A DNA stretch of 49,980 nt, taken from Thermoguttaceae bacterium. GTDB taxonomy: Bacteria; Planctomycetota; Planctomycetia; Pirellulales; Thermoguttaceae. The notes beneath the pieces were generated by a model that ran no database searches, had not been told where the DNA came from, and was given only the letters and a program-made list of their open reading frames with translations. Numbering within the stretch: the first letter of the stretch is position 1; each line of letters opens with the position of its first letter. The stretch is taken from the NCBI GenBank assembly GCA_017408405.1, contig JAFQUP010000105.1:1-49980 (forward strand), written 5' to 3'. Position numbers and translations under genes: made by a program. Shown piece after piece: positions 6,859 through 17,218 of this stretch.

Positions 6859-9800
6859 TCATATTTCTTCATGCGAATTTTTCCTTAAGTCATTAGATTC
6901 TGGGTAAATTCCCATTGAAATCAGGTAAAAAACGGGTAAAATGACCAGAGTCAGCAAAGTAGCCGCACCAAGTCCCCCCACGATTACGGCTGCCAGCGCA
7001 CCGTAAAAAGTATCGGTCAAAAGCGGGGCCACTCCCAGTATTGTCGTTCCGGAAGCGAGAAACACAGGGCGAAATCGGCTGACAGAGGTTTCCACGATTG
7101 CCTCCCAGGGAGTGAATTTTCCGGAGCGTATCGCGGAATCCGTGTCCGTAACCAGAACGATCGCGTTCTTGATGAGCATTCCGCTTAATCCTAAAAATCC
7201 CGGAATGCATAGGAATTCAAAAGAATGTCCAGAGATCAGAAGGGCCACGGTAACTCCAATGACAGAAAGCGGAACCGTTAAAAAAATTAGTATTGGCTGC
7301 CGAAAATGATTAAACATCGCGACGCAAATCAAAAACATTCCGAGCAGGCAAAAAGGAAAAATTTTCATGAGCGGTTCCGTTCCCTTGCGCGAGGCTTCAT
7401 ACTCGCCGCGCCAGGTCATTTCATAGCCCGGAGGAAGTGAAAATCCTGTTTTTTTCAGTTCATTCTCAATTCGTTCTCTCAAAACGGAGGCAAGTATTCC
7501 GTGTGAATTGCATTGAACTTTGAGAGCGGGTTTTCGGTCCACGCGTCTTAGGATTGGATCTTCGTATTCGAGATTGGTAAGATGAAACGCGAGCTGATCA
7601 AGCCTCAGAAACGCATTGAGCGATGGTGAATAGACTTGAATACTCTCAAGATTGCTGACATCCGCTCTTTCTTCGGGGGGAAGCCTCCATCTTATTGGAA
7701 TATTCTCTTCGTTTTGCTTAAACCATCCGACGGTCATTCCCTTGAGACTGGTGTGGATAGCCCTCGAAACTTCAGCCCGATTAAGTCCGACTTTTTTAAT
7801 CATGTCATCTCTGATTTCCGGTCTTAGGACCATTACTTTCTGCCGCCAGTTATCGCAAAGTTCAATAGTCTCCGGAAATAGGGCAAAGATTTCTTTTGCT
7901 TCATTTGCCAACTCCCGCAGTATTTTCGGATCTTTTCCCCTGATTTCCAGCTCGACAGCATACGAGACGGAAGGACCTTCTCTAAAAAAACGAATCTGCG
8001 GCATGGAATCCGGGAGCGTTTTTTTAAGGAAATCACGCGTTTTTTCGGAGATCTCCGGAATTGATCGCCAATCATCAACTGTCACGAGTATTTGCGAAAA
8101 GCAGGCGGCGGGTTCTCGATGCTCGTAAGTGAGTACGTACCGCAGCGATCCGGAGCCAATGAAAGAACTGGTGTTCCGTACTCCGGGAAGCGAGAGCAGG
8201 AATTGTTCGATTTTCCTGGTATCATCCGCCGTAACTTCGATCGCGGTCCCTTCCGCCCTCCAATAATCAATAAAAAATTGGTCTCTTGTGGAATTTCCAA
8301 AAAATGAGTTAGGAATAAATCCAAATCCCCAAATCGAAAAGGCCAGAAGAAGTATCGTTCCAGTGACGGTTGCCCACCTCCAAATGAGTATTTTTTTGAT
8401 GAACTGTCGATAAATACGGTAAAAGGCGGAATCGCGCGGATTCAGCGTCTTTCCTTTCGGTTCCTGGAGAAACCAAACGCAAAGGAGCGGCAGGACTGTG
8501 ACGGCAGTTACCCAGCTTAAAAACAGTGAAATGGCGAGCACCTGAAAAAGTGAGGCGCAGAATTCACCGATATTGTCCGGTGCCATCCCAATCGCGGCAA
8601 AAGCGAGAATGGCAATCGCGGTCGCGCCTAAAAGAGGAAACTGACTTTTCCTGACAGCGTTTACCGCGGCTTCTTCACGCGGTATCCCTTGCCCAATTCC
8701 GACGAGTGTTTCCTCAAGGATCACGATCGCGTTATCGACGAGCATTCCCAAAGCAATAATTAAGGCCCCAAGAGAAATGACCTGGAGGGTGATTCCGCAT
8801 AAAAACATGACGATGAACGTTCCCAGGATCGTCAGGAGAAGAATCAGTCCAATGAGTACCCCGCTTCTCCATCCCATAAAGACCATGAGTAAAATGACGA
8901 CAATCGCCAGCGATTCGTAAAGATTCACGGCGAAAGCATCCACTGCCTCCGTAACGCTCTTCGCCTGATCCGAAATAATATCTGTTTCCAATCCTGTTGG
9001 CCATTGCTCTTTTCGCAGGCGTTCCATTAGCCTGTCCAGATCCTCTCCCATGAAAACGACATTTCCTCCAGCTTTTGTGGAAATCCCAAGAGCCAGCGCG
9101 GGTTTTCCATTGAACCTGAATAGCGTCGTTGGAGGTTCTTCCGTTTCGCAGGTGAATTCTTTTTTGTCGACGAGATCTCCGAGCGTAATGACGCTTTCTC
9201 CTCTCGAATCAGAAACGACGATATCGAGAATATTTTCAAGTGAGACAAAATTTCCAGTAGGTGAAATCCTGACAGAATCATTTCCAATCCGCACATCTCC
9301 CGCGTCAATGATGATGTTCTGTTTCTCAAGTTCCTGCATGATTCGGAAAGGGACGACGCCTCTGGTTGCCAAATTTGTCATTGGTATCTCAAGATAAAGA
9401 ACGTCATTTTGCACACCATAAAAATCGATTTTGGCAATATCACGAACTTCATGGATATTCAGAAGTTCCTTTTTGAGCCATTTTCCCTGTTCTTTGAGCC
9501 ATCTTAGCTGTTGAGCCTGCGTTTTTCCTTTGGCAAAATCGTCCGAGCAGTAAAGCGCGTAATAGATTCCGTAAACATCACCAAAATCATCGGTCACGAC
9601 CGGTTTTGAGCATCCATGCGGTAAACGTCCCTGGACATCGTTGATTTTTTTCCGCAGAAAATCCCAAATCTGCGGCAGTTCTTTTGAGGAAAGAGAGGGA
9701 AGCATTTCTACCGTAATATACGAAACACCTGCCCGTGACATGGATTCAATCTTTTCGATTTCACTCATGGATTGAATCGCTTCCTCCAGAACATCTGTCA

Positions 9801-10002
9801 CCAGTTCCTCCACTTCGCTTGGTGACGCTCCCGGATAGTGAGTCGTGATCATTGCCTGCTTAATTGTGAAATCCGGGTAGGAAAGTCTTCCCAAATGACG
9901 GTATGCGTAGATTCCGTAAATAATAGTCAAAATCGTCAGGCAAATTGTTATCGTTTTCCGCTTTAAACAAAAAGACGCAGGATCCAGCAGATGGTTTCTC
10001 AT
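6859..10002 (-). CDS. RND efflux transporter permease (AcrB/HAE-like)
   Basis: A 1047-aa inner-membrane proton-driven exporter subunit of normal length. One TM helix at the N-terminus (about 13-33) is followed by a porter domain, then a TM block (about 360-560), a second porter half, and a final TM block, giving 12 helices. The family motif is clear in TM4: GMLVDNAIVILEE, in which the second of the two Asp of AcrB (VDDAI) is Asn. LSGMLIKNAIVLV in the second half carries the conserved TM10 Lys. HAE-like sequence HYPGASPSEVEELVT follows TM1. No membrane-fusion protein or TolC-like gene is adjacent, so the partners must be encoded elsewhere, or the pump works alone. AAGGA lies upstream of the ATG. 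Substrate unknown. Confidence 0.93.
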   Translation of the reverse strand: MRNHLLDPASFCLKRKTITICLTILTIIYGIYAYRHLGRLSYPDFTIKQAMITTHYPGASPSEVEELVTDVLEEAIQSMSEIEKIESMSRAGVSYITVEMLPSLSSKELPQIWDFLRKKINDVQGRLPHGCSKPVVTDDFGDVYGIYYALYCSDDFAKGKTQAQQLRWLKEQGKWLKKELLNIHEVRDIAKIDFYGVQNDVLYLEIPMTNLATRGVVPFRIMQELEKQNIIIDAGDVRIGNDSVRISPTGNFVSLENILDIVVSDSRGESVITLGDLVDKKEFTCETEEPPTTLFRFNGKPALALGISTKAGGNVVFMGEDLDRLMERLRKEQWPTGLETDIISDQAKSVTEAVDAFAVNLYESLAIVVILLMVFMGWRSGVLIGLILLLTILGTFIVMFLCGITLQVISLGALIIALGMLVDNAIVILEETLVGIGQGIPREEAAVNAVRKSQFPLLGATAIAILAFAAIGMAPDNIGEFCASLFQVLAISLFLSWVTAVTVLPLLCVWFLQEPKGKTLNPRDSAFYRIYRQFIKKILIWRWATVTGTILLLAFSIWGFGFIPNSFFGNSTRDQFFIDYWRAEGTAIEVTADDTRKIEQFLLSLPGVRNTSSFIGSGSLRYVLTYEHREPAACFSQILVTVDDWRSIPEISEKTRDFLKKTLPDSMPQIRFFREGPSVSYAVELEIRGKDPKILRELANEAKEIFALFPETIELCDNWRQKVMVLRPEIRDDMIKKVGLNRAEVSRAIHTSLKGMTVGWFKQNEENIPIRWRLPPEERADVSNLESIQVYSPSLNAFLRLDQLAFHLTNLEYEDPILRRVDRKPALKVQCNSHGILASVLRERIENELKKTGFSLPPGYEMTWRGEYEASRKGTEPLMKIFPFCLLGMFLICVAMFNHFRQPILIFLTVPLSVIGVTVALLISGHSFEFLCIPGFLGLSGMLIKNAIVLVTDTDSAIRSGKFTPWEAIVETSVSRFRPVFLASGTTILGVAPLLTDTFYGALAAVIVGGLGAATLLTLVILPVFYLISMGIYPESNDLRKNSHEEI

Positions 10003-10354
10003 GACTTTTTCCTTTTATTTTTCAGGCTTTCATCTTAAAATTTCCTCAATCTTCAAAATTTCCAGCTTTTTCCTCATTTTAACGTACTTGGCAAAAAATT
10101 TATTTTCTTTTTCTGCTTCTTCCGTACTTTCACCCAAGCAATCTCTGATGTCTTTCTGATTTCAGTTCGTCTTGATTCTCTAAGTTTTCTTCATAAGTAA
10201 ATGGTCCTAAAAAAACAGACGGAATTCTCAGGTTGAGCATTCCGTCTATTTTGATCCGCTTTGTTTCTGGTTAGCTTTCTTGGTTTGGTATTAATTGATT
10301 TTTGGGGGGATTTTAATCCGATTCCTGTTTTTTCCTCCTCTTTCCGGTCTTTTC
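10003..10354. other. Intergenic region between the RND and helicase genes
   Basis: Contains the helicase terminator (10208-10247) and presumably the RND promoter on the minus strand. No membrane-fusion or other small gene was found here, although one would be expected beside an RND gene. Confidence 0.6.
10208..10247 (-). terminator. Terminator of the UvrD-like helicase gene
   Basis: Minus-strand hairpin AGACGGAAT / ATTCCGTCT with a 13-base loop; after a short TG the RNA enters a T-rich tract (plus-strand AAAAAAA at 10209-10215). Confidence 0.85.
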
Positions 10355-12412
10355 TTACCAAAGATCTTCCGTTTGATTTTTGAGCCACTGGTCAAGCGTC
10401 AGATTCTCCTCCTCCAAAACATTACGAAAATCTTCCGTTTCATCGTCATTTAAAATCTCATAGGCAGTTTCCTCGTCAAACGCGGATTTAAGAATGGGAG
10501 ACGGCAGAAAACGGGTAGGTAAAACCTGGCTGAATCGGTTTCCCCAAGACGGCCCAATGTGGAAATAGCGCATTGGACACGTGACGTAAAGATAATCTTT
10601 CGCCCGTGTCATCGCGACGTAAAACAGACGCAGTTCTTCGTCAATATCGTCCTGACGGCCTGTGCTCATGTCCGAAGGAATGTTGCCGTCACTCGCGTGA
10701 ATGATGAAAACAGTTTTCCATTCCAGTCCTTTAGCGGAATGAATGGTACTGAGATTCAGCCAGTCATCGTCAATATCCGGTTTATCCGCGTATTCTTCGG
10801 AAGAATGAGGCGGATCAAGCACAAATTCTGCCAGCATCTCCCGCCGTCCCTTGAATCGATTTGCCACATCGTGAATCTGTTCCAGATCAGCCAAACGTGA
10901 ATCACCATCGACCGGCCATTTTTCCTGGAGTATTGGACGATAAAAATCAATTACGTCCTGAATTTGCTGTTTAAGGTCTTTTTCCGGCTCCAGCAGTCCC
11001 TTCAGCAGCTGAACGGCCTGAAACCAAATGTCACCGGTGTTTCTGGGCGGAGTCCATGAAGCCCAAATATTAAAATTTCCGCCGGCATCATGCAGAAGCC
11101 CCATCAGCTGTCTCGCCTTCTTTGGGCCAATTCCCGGAAGCATCGTCAAAAGACGCATTCCGGCCGGTAAATCCGCTGGATTCTCTACCAGACGCAAAAA
11201 AGTCAGGAGATCCTTCACGTGAGCGGATTCCGTGAACTTCAGACCTCCATATTTCACATACGGAATCCTCCGCCTGGCCAGTTCCGTCTCTAAACGAATG
11301 GAGTGTGATGAGGAACGGAAAAGAACCGCCTGTTCTTTAAGAGGCGTTCCGTTCTCAAAATGTTCCAGAATCAGATCCACGACATACCGAGTCTGGGCGT
11401 CTTCATCCCGGCAACGGCAGAAAACCGGTTTCACTCCCAATGCCCGTGTCGAAAAAAGATTCTTTCGATACCGTTCCTTAAGCTGAGCAATGACTTGATT
11501 CGTTGCTTTTAAAATCAAATCGCTGCTTCGGTAATTCATCTCTAGCGGAATGATCTTTGTTCCTGGAAACATTTCTGGTAAATCTAAAATGTTTCTGACC
11601 GTCGCGGAACGAAAAGAGTAAATTGACTGCGCGTCATCGCCGACCACCGTCAGACCTTTTCCTGTCGGAGTCAAGCCCCTGACGATCTCCGCCTGGATCC
11701 GGTTTGTGTCCTGATACTCGTCAACAAGAATCCAGTCAAAGCGAGAACGAATTCTTTCCCCGATTTCCGGCTGTTTCATTAAAGCCGACCAGTAAAGAAG
11801 CAGGTCATCGTAGTCGAGCATGGCATCATCCACTTTGCGTTTGGTGTACGCGTCAAAAAGTTTTGCCAGCTCCGGAAGATACTCTTCCAGCTTCGGATAG
11901 TAATTCGCCAGAATTTCATAAAGCGGTTTTCGTGAGTTGACGCACCTGCCATAAATTGAGACCAGAGTGTTCTTTTTAGGAAATCTTTTTTTGTCCATGA
12001 CCTGAATCGTGTCCGTTCTCACCAGATTCATCAGATCTTCCTGGTCCGCGCGATCCAAAATCGTGAAATTTTGCGGCAGGCCGACGTTTTTCCCATAAAT
12101 TCTCAAAAGACGAGTTCCAACCGCATGAAATGTTCCTCCCCAAATCCCTGTTACGTGCGCGAATCCTTCTTTCGAAACGGTTTCCAAAAGATTTTTGGCT
12201 CTTTGAACCAGCTCACCCGCTGCCCGACGCGTAAACGTAAGGAGAAGAATACGGGAAGGCTCCGCTCCTTTTCGAACGAGATCCGCGACACGATGCGCAA
12301 GCATTGTCGTCTTGCCTGTCCCGGCTCCTGCCACGACCAAAAGAGGACCGTCACCATATTCCACGGCCTCACGCTGAGCGACATTCAGATTTTTACTGAT
12401 GGAATCAATCAT
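10355..12412 (-). CDS. UvrD/PcrA-type ATP-dependent 3'-5' DNA helicase
   Basis: A 685-aa SF1A helicase with all motifs in order: Q-motif region LNVAQREAV, Walker A AGAGTGKTT (28-36), motif Ia LLTFTRRAA, motif II VDEYQDTN, motif III VVGDDAQSIYSFR, motif IV MNYRSS, motif V TIHSAKGLEW, and motif VI LFYVAMTRAKD. The family unwinds DNA in nucleotide excision and mismatch repair and removes RecA or stalled polymerases; which role applies here cannot be told. The start overlaps the stop of the upstream DUF368 gene by ATGA, so the two are translationally coupled. The C-terminal acidic tail (DETEDFRNVLEEENL) takes the place of a PcrA tudor-like end. Confidence 0.93.
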   Translation of the reverse strand: MIDSISKNLNVAQREAVEYGDGPLLVVAGAGTGKTTMLAHRVADLVRKGAEPSRILLLTFTRRAAGELVQRAKNLLETVSKEGFAHVTGIWGGTFHAVGTRLLRIYGKNVGLPQNFTILDRADQEDLMNLVRTDTIQVMDKKRFPKKNTLVSIYGRCVNSRKPLYEILANYYPKLEEYLPELAKLFDAYTKRKVDDAMLDYDDLLLYWSALMKQPEIGERIRSRFDWILVDEYQDTNRIQAEIVRGLTPTGKGLTVVGDDAQSIYSFRSATVRNILDLPEMFPGTKIIPLEMNYRSSDLILKATNQVIAQLKERYRKNLFSTRALGVKPVFCRCRDEDAQTRYVVDLILEHFENGTPLKEQAVLFRSSSHSIRLETELARRRIPYVKYGGLKFTESAHVKDLLTFLRLVENPADLPAGMRLLTMLPGIGPKKARQLMGLLHDAGGNFNIWASWTPPRNTGDIWFQAVQLLKGLLEPEKDLKQQIQDVIDFYRPILQEKWPVDGDSRLADLEQIHDVANRFKGRREMLAEFVLDPPHSSEEYADKPDIDDDWLNLSTIHSAKGLEWKTVFIIHASDGNIPSDMSTGRQDDIDEELRLFYVAMTRAKDYLYVTCPMRYFHIGPSWGNRFSQVLPTRFLPSPILKSAFDEETAYEILNDDETEDFRNVLEEENLTLDQWLKNQTEDLW

Positions 12413-13326
12413 TTTTTAGTTTTCTGAGGAACCAGAAGTGACGCGGCTTTTTCAAGGGCGAGAACTCCAACCAGGCCGGCCAAAAACGCGCAAAGCGCGT
12501 AAATTCGGGTCTGAATGGGAAATTCCATGAACGAAACGTTTTGGAAAACATTTTCTATTTCTTTTTGGAAAGGCCAAAGGCACGTAATTGATCCAGCCAT
12601 GAATCCTGTCAGTGTCGAAATTGTGACACTGTGGTGAACTCTCAGAAGATACTTGAGTAAGTGCGAAAAAGCGAGAAGTCCAATGACGCATCCGGAGCCA
12701 AAAACACAAAGCGTTAGTAAATCCTGAGGCGTCGCCTGAAAGCTGGCCAGGTCCTTCACGCGGGCGATGATTGGTTCATATTCGCCCAAAATCAGCAGAA
12801 TGTAGGAACCACTGATTCCGGGAAGAATCATGGCGCAAATGGCAGTCAAACCGCAGCCGAAAACATAGAGTAAATCATCGTCTCGTCCCGTAAGAGGATT
12901 CATTGTCGTTACGTACCACGCTAAAAAAGCACCAATTACCATGGCGGCGCCACAGGCAAAATTTTTGTTTTTGATCTGTCGATAAAGGATGATGACAGAC
13001 GCGAGAATCATGCCCATGAAGGCTCCAAATGTCACGGAACGATAATCCGTCAAAAGCGTGTGCATGAAAATCGAGGACCCGCCAAGACCAACGATAATCC
13101 CAAGCAGAAGTGTTGCCAGAAAACCAAAATCAGTATGGGAGGCCGCCTGACGTACTTTGCGCGCGGAAAGAAGTGAAAGAAATTTCGTGTCAAAATGACT
13201 GATGGCAGTCACCAGCCGTTCGTAAATTCCGACGATCATCGCGACCGTACCGCCAGAAACTCCAGGAACTGAATCCGCGATTCCCATCAAAATCCCGCGA
13301 ACGAAAATAAAAAAAGCTGAAAGCAT
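12409..13326 (-). CDS. DUF368 membrane protein (PopT-type polyprenyl-phosphate transporter family)
   Basis: A 305-aa polytopic membrane protein. The two family signatures are present as an inverted pair: SVPGVSGGTVAMIVGIYE near the N-terminus and ILPGISGSYILLILGEYE at about 165-182. The repeat suggests two inverted halves, each with re-entrant hairpins. DUF368 proteins have been linked to flipping undecaprenyl phosphate back across the cytoplasmic membrane for reuse in envelope synthesis; applying this here is inference. The AGAGG ribosome-binding site lies 6 bases before the ATG. It is the first gene of a two-gene operon with the helicase, an unexpected pairing that may only reflect packing. 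Confidence 0.88.
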   Translation of the reverse strand: MLSAFFIFVRGILMGIADSVPGVSGGTVAMIVGIYERLVTAISHFDTKFLSLLSARKVRQAASHTDFGFLATLLLGIIVGLGGSSIFMHTLLTDYRSVTFGAFMGMILASVIILYRQIKNKNFACGAAMVIGAFLAWYVTTMNPLTGRDDDLLYVFGCGLTAICAMILPGISGSYILLILGEYEPIIARVKDLASFQATPQDLLTLCVFGSGCVIGLLAFSHLLKYLLRVHHSVTISTLTGFMAGSITCLWPFQKEIENVFQNVSFMEFPIQTRIYALCAFLAGLVGVLALEKAASLLVPQKTKK

Positions 13327-13437
13327 GATTTGCCTCTGGAAAAATAAAAAAAAGAAGTGAATGTTATCGGAAAAAAATACGCGTCATACTTCATTTTCTG
13401 TCGAAAGTTCCAGAAAGTTTTTTCAGTATTCTTTGCG

Positions 13438-13485
13438 CAAAAAAAGACGGCTCTGGTTCCGGTCTCCCGAAACTTCTGCCGTCTT
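13438..13485 (-). terminator. secA terminator
   Basis: Perfect arms AAGACGGC / GCCGTCTT (13444-13451 and 13478-13485), followed on the minus strand by seven T. It lies 40 bases after the secA stop. Confidence 0.9.
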
Positions 13486-13525
13486 CGATTTTATTTAGCG
13501 TAAATCACGAATGGAAGAACCATTT

Positions 13526-16500
13526 TTACCCCATCCGGCCACAGCATTTTTTGAATTTCTGACCGCTTCCGCATGGGCACGGATCATTGGGGCCAATTTT
13601 CGGCTCGGAATTACGAATTGGTGCCGTGGTTCCGCTTGTCTGCGCGGATTCTGACGCGCGCTGCTGACGGGCAATCTCACTTCCCGTATTTTTCGCTTCG
13701 GCGTGATGTGCCGTTTGCTGAGTCCAAGTGGAACCGACGAAACGTTCATCCAGCTGTTCCATTCGGAAAACCAAATCCGTTACGCGTTCTCCAATTGATT
13801 TCCACATTGCGTCAAAAACGCGCATTCCTTCCCGTTTGTACTCAACTTTCGGATCAACCTGCGCGTAACCGCGAAGACCAACGCTTGCCTTGAGATGGTC
13901 CATCGTCAAAAGATGTTCCTTCCACGCGCTGTCCAAAATGGAAAGAACGAGCGCACGCTCCATTTTGCGCATCTCCGGCCGGTAACGGTCATCGATCGAT
14001 TCCATCATTTTGATTCGGAACGCTTCCGGAGATTTGTCTTTCAGCTCTTCGGTATGAAGTTCAATGTCCCAACGGCGAAGAACCTCTTCCGCCAGCGTGT
14101 TCAGGTCATCTTCCGTCAGTTTGAAATTCAAATTAGTCTGGTGTTTCGCGATGTACTCATCAACCCATGCCTGAACTTCCGCCACGATCTGTTTTTCACG
14201 CTCAAAACTCTGACTGCTAAATTCTACCAGTTTGGCGTGGAACTGTTCGTGAGTCACGTTTCGGACAGATTCTGGTACCAGCGTTCCGCCGAAACGGTCC
14301 GTAACCCATTGAATGATTCCGTCCAAATCGTAGTATCTGAATCCCTGCGCGTCCCGGCGGGAGAAATGATACTCGCCTGCCAAAACGGGAAATTCAATTT
14401 CCTTTTCAGAGTACGCGTTCTCAATCGTTTTGAGCAGCTCTGTTTTCAGAACGGCCAAAGATTTTCCCTCAAGCTGTTCGGTCGGAACGACTACACCGAA
14501 CTTTCCTTTGAGCCAAGATTGAGCGGCTTTCAGACCGTAACCTTTTTCCAGCGCGTAAGCCCCTTCGTCAAGAGAAATTTTCTGGATGAATTCACGAATC
14601 TTTTCCGTCAGAACACTGTCAAGTTCATCACGGTCAAGAGCTTTCAGATCACGATCGCGAACATTAATATTCCAGCGGGTATTCACCGCTTTCGCGAGAG
14701 CTGACCAATTCCATTCACTTTCCGGAAGGTCTTCCGAAACATTTTCCTCGATCAGGTCCTGAACCTCCGCTTCCACCATTCCAAGTGCCTCATTAATCGC
14801 TTCTTTTGAGGCTTCCTCAAAGTTCATATTCTTGAAATGACGCGGGACAAGCTCTATTGAAAGTTGTTCACCTGCCCATTTGCAGAAAGTTTCTGTTCCG
14901 TAACTCGGGTCAAGGTAAATTGCCAGGTGTGCTTCAAGCTGTTCCTTCACCATATCAAAGATCAGCTCACGGCAATTAACTCCTTCCAGAATATTCTGTC
15001 GGTAGCGGTACGTTCGCTTTCTCTGCTCATCCATGACTTCATCGTAGTCAAGCAGGCTCTTTCGGATTTCAAAGTTTCGCTCTTCAACCTTCTTTTGGGC
15101 CCCCTCCACGCGCCGAGTGACCATTGGACTTTCAATTGCCTGTCCATTTTGCATTCCAAGCCAGGTCAAAGCGTTTTTGACCCAATCTCCAGCGAAAATT
15201 CTCATCAGGTCATCTTCCAGCGAGAGGAAGAATCGGCTTGATCCCGGATCTCCCTGACGACCGCAGCGGCCGCGCAGCTGAAGGTCGATACGGCGTGCTT
15301 CATGCCGTTCCGTTCCGATGACGTAAAGGCCGCCAAGCTCGCGAACCTCCTCGCCCTCAGCCTTCATTTTTTCTTCACGTTCGATTTTTGCCGTTAATTC
15401 ATCCCATTCCGCTTTCGGAACTTCCAAACGCGTCGGATATTTGTGCTGGAGAATACTCCACGCCATGGCATCCGGGTTTCCGCCCAGGATAATATCCGTA
15501 CCGCGGCCAGCCATATTTGTGGCAATCGTGACCATTCCCTTACGTCCGGCCTGCGCGATCACTTCCGCTTCCTGCTTGTGGTTTTTCGCATTCAGGACAT
15601 TATGTTTGACACCCATGCGGCTGAGCATATTCGAGATCTGCTCACTGCGTTCAATGGAAGTTGTTCCGACGAGAATCGGACGCCCGCCGCGACGAATACT
15701 GTAGATTCTCTTGCGCGGAATCTTTTCGACTTTCTTTTCCGTGTCTCCTTTAAAAATAAAACCAACGTATTCCGGAGTTTCTTCCACAATGTGCCCGCAC
15801 CAGTCACGATTGTCTTTGTCCGTCAACTCAAGAACGTCCCAGCGGTGAACCTTTTCAATCTCTTCCGCAACCGCTTGATACTTCTCCTTTTCCGTCATGT
15901 AGATAAGATCCGGATGATTCACGCGCTGAAGCTGTTTATTCGGCGGAATAGCGACAACTTCCAAATTGTAGATTTTCCAGAATTCTTGAGCCTCTGTCAT
16001 GGCCGTTCCGGTCATGCCGCAGATTTTCGGATAAAGTTTGAAGAAGTTCTGAAGAGTGACAGTTGCCAAGGTCTGGTTTTCCTGCTTGATCGCGACACCT
16101 TCTTTCGCTTCAACTGCCTGATGGAGGCCGTCTGACCAGTTTCGCCCCGGCATCAAACGCCCGGTAAATTCGTCCACGATAACCACTTCACCCTCGCTAA
16201 TGACGTAATTTACGTCCCGTTTGTAGAGGTGATGAGCTTTAAGAGCATTGTCGATCAAATGCGGCCATTCCATATTCCCCGCAGTGTAGAAGCACTCGAC
16301 TCCTGCCAGTTTTTCGGCATTTCGAATTCCATCATCTGTCAGGTTCGTGGAATGTTCTTTTTCGTTGACTTCAAAATCCACTCCCTTTCGGAGCTGACGC
16401 GCGATCCGGTCCGCGTCGCGATACTTTCCAATGTCACCGTGCGCTGGTCCAGAAATAATCAGCGGCGTACGGGCTTCGTCAATCAGGATATTGTCAACTT

Positions 16501-17218
16501 CGTCAATAATGGCAAAATTCAGCGCACCCTGCGACTGCTGAAGTTCCATGGGGTAACGCCAGTCCTTCTTGGCGGCGGGGCGCATGTTGTCGCGAAGATA
16601 GTCAAATCCAAGCTCATTATTGGTGCCGTAAGTAATGTCGCATCGATACGCGGCCTGCCGCTGGTCATTTGAAATATTCGACTGAATGGAACCGACGGTC
16701 ATTCCCAGCGACATGTAGAGCGGCCCCATCCATTCCATGTCACGCCGTGCCAGGTAGTCGTTGACCGTAACGACGTGAACGCCTTTCCCGGAAATAGCAT
16801 TTAAATACGCGGGCAAAGTAGCGACGAGCGTTTTTCCTTCCCCCGTAATCATTTCCGCGATCGCGCCGCTATGAAGGACGGCTCCGCCGATAAGCTGCGC
16901 ATCGTAGTGGCGCATTCCCAAAACACGCTTGCCAGCTTCTCGGCAGACTGCAAATGCCTCGACAAGCAAATCGTCCAGAGTTTCTCCTGCCTCCAAACGT
17001 TTCCGGAATTTAAGTGTCTGTTCCTTTAATTCCGCATCCGACATCGCAACGTAACGTGATTCCAGTTCGTTGATCGCCTGAATCTTCGGCTGAAGCCGCT
17101 TCAGATAACGGGCATTGGATGAACCAAAGATGGACGTAATTCCTCGTTCCACCTTTCGGCCAATTCCGTTAAAAACATCGGTTGTCACGTCCCACATGTG
17201 TTCGAGATTTAATGCCAT
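13526..17218 (-). CDS. secA: Preprotein translocase ATPase SecA, enlarged form
   Basis: A 1230-aa protein, versus about 900 in E. coli. It is the ATPase motor that pushes unfolded preproteins through SecYEG. Walker A ITGEGKT at 124-130, DEVD at 239-242 ([14 protein letters not shown]), preprotein cross-linking domain about 250-400, second nucleotide-binding half with [10 protein letters not shown] (571-580) and [12 protein letters not shown]. The end is the zinc-binding SEC-C motif CPCGSG...KKCC (1214-1226). Two enlargements are visible: about 50 extra residues at 459-512 before [12 protein letters not shown], and about 300 residues (777-1090) made of roughly five copies of the unit that E. 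coli SecA has once, just before the long scaffold helix ([14 protein letters not shown]). Start ATG with AGGA 9 bases upstream. Single gene, own terminator. Confidence 0.98.
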   Translation of the reverse strand: MALNLEHMWDVTTDVFNGIGRKVERGITSIFGSSNARYLKRLQPKIQAINELESRYVAMSDAELKEQTLKFRKRLEAGETLDDLLVEAFAVCREAGKRVLGMRHYDAQLIGGAVLHSGAIAEMITGEGKTLVATLPAYLNAISGKGVHVVTVNDYLARRDMEWMGPLYMSLGMTVGSIQSNISNDQRQAAYRCDITYGTNNELGFDYLRDNMRPAAKKDWRYPMELQQSQGALNFAIIDEVDNILIDEARTPLIISGPAHGDIGKYRDADRIARQLRKGVDFEVNEKEHSTNLTDDGIRNAEKLAGVECFYTAGNMEWPHLIDNALKAHHLYKRDVNYVISEGEVVIVDEFTGRLMPGRNWSDGLHQAVEAKEGVAIKQENQTLATVTLQNFFKLYPKICGMTGTAMTEAQEFWKIYNLEVVAIPPNKQLQRVNHPDLIYMTEKEKYQAVAEEIEKVHRWDVLELTDKDNRDWCGHIVEETPEYVGFIFKGDTEKKVEKIPRKRIYSIRRGGRPILVGTTSIERSEQISNMLSRMGVKHNVLNAKNHKQEAEVIAQAGRKGMVTIATNMAGRGTDIILGGNPDAMAWSILQHKYPTRLEVPKAEWDELTAKIEREEKMKAEGEEVRELGGLYVIGTERHEARRIDLQLRGRCGRQGDPGSSRFFLSLEDDLMRIFAGDWVKNALTWLGMQNGQAIESPMVTRRVEGAQKKVEERNFEIRKSLLDYDEVMDEQRKRTYRYRQNILEGVNCRELIFDMVKEQLEAHLAIYLDPSYGTETFCKWAGEQLSIELVPRHFKNMNFEEASKEAINEALGMVEAEVQDLIEENVSEDLPESEWNWSALAKAVNTRWNINVRDRDLKALDRDELDSVLTEKIREFIQKISLDEGAYALEKGYGLKAAQSWLKGKFGVVVPTEQLEGKSLAVLKTELLKTIENAYSEKEIEFPVLAGEYHFSRRDAQGFRYYDLDGIIQWVTDRFGGTLVPESVRNVTHEQFHAKLVEFSSQSFEREKQIVAEVQAWVDEYIAKHQTNLNFKLTEDDLNTLAEEVLRRWDIELHTEELKDKSPEAFRIKMMESIDDRYRPEMRKMERALVLSILDSAWKEHLLTMDHLKASVGLRGYAQVDPKVEYKREGMRVFDAMWKSIGERVTDLVFRMEQLDERFVGSTWTQQTAHHAEAKNTGSEIARQQRASESAQTSGTTAPIRNSEPKIGPNDPCPCGSGQKFKKCCGRMG

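Noticed and set aside
13573..16672. Several plus-strand open frames opposite secA (up to 269 codons)
   Set aside because: All are complementary shadows of SecA without ribosome sites or recognisable domains.
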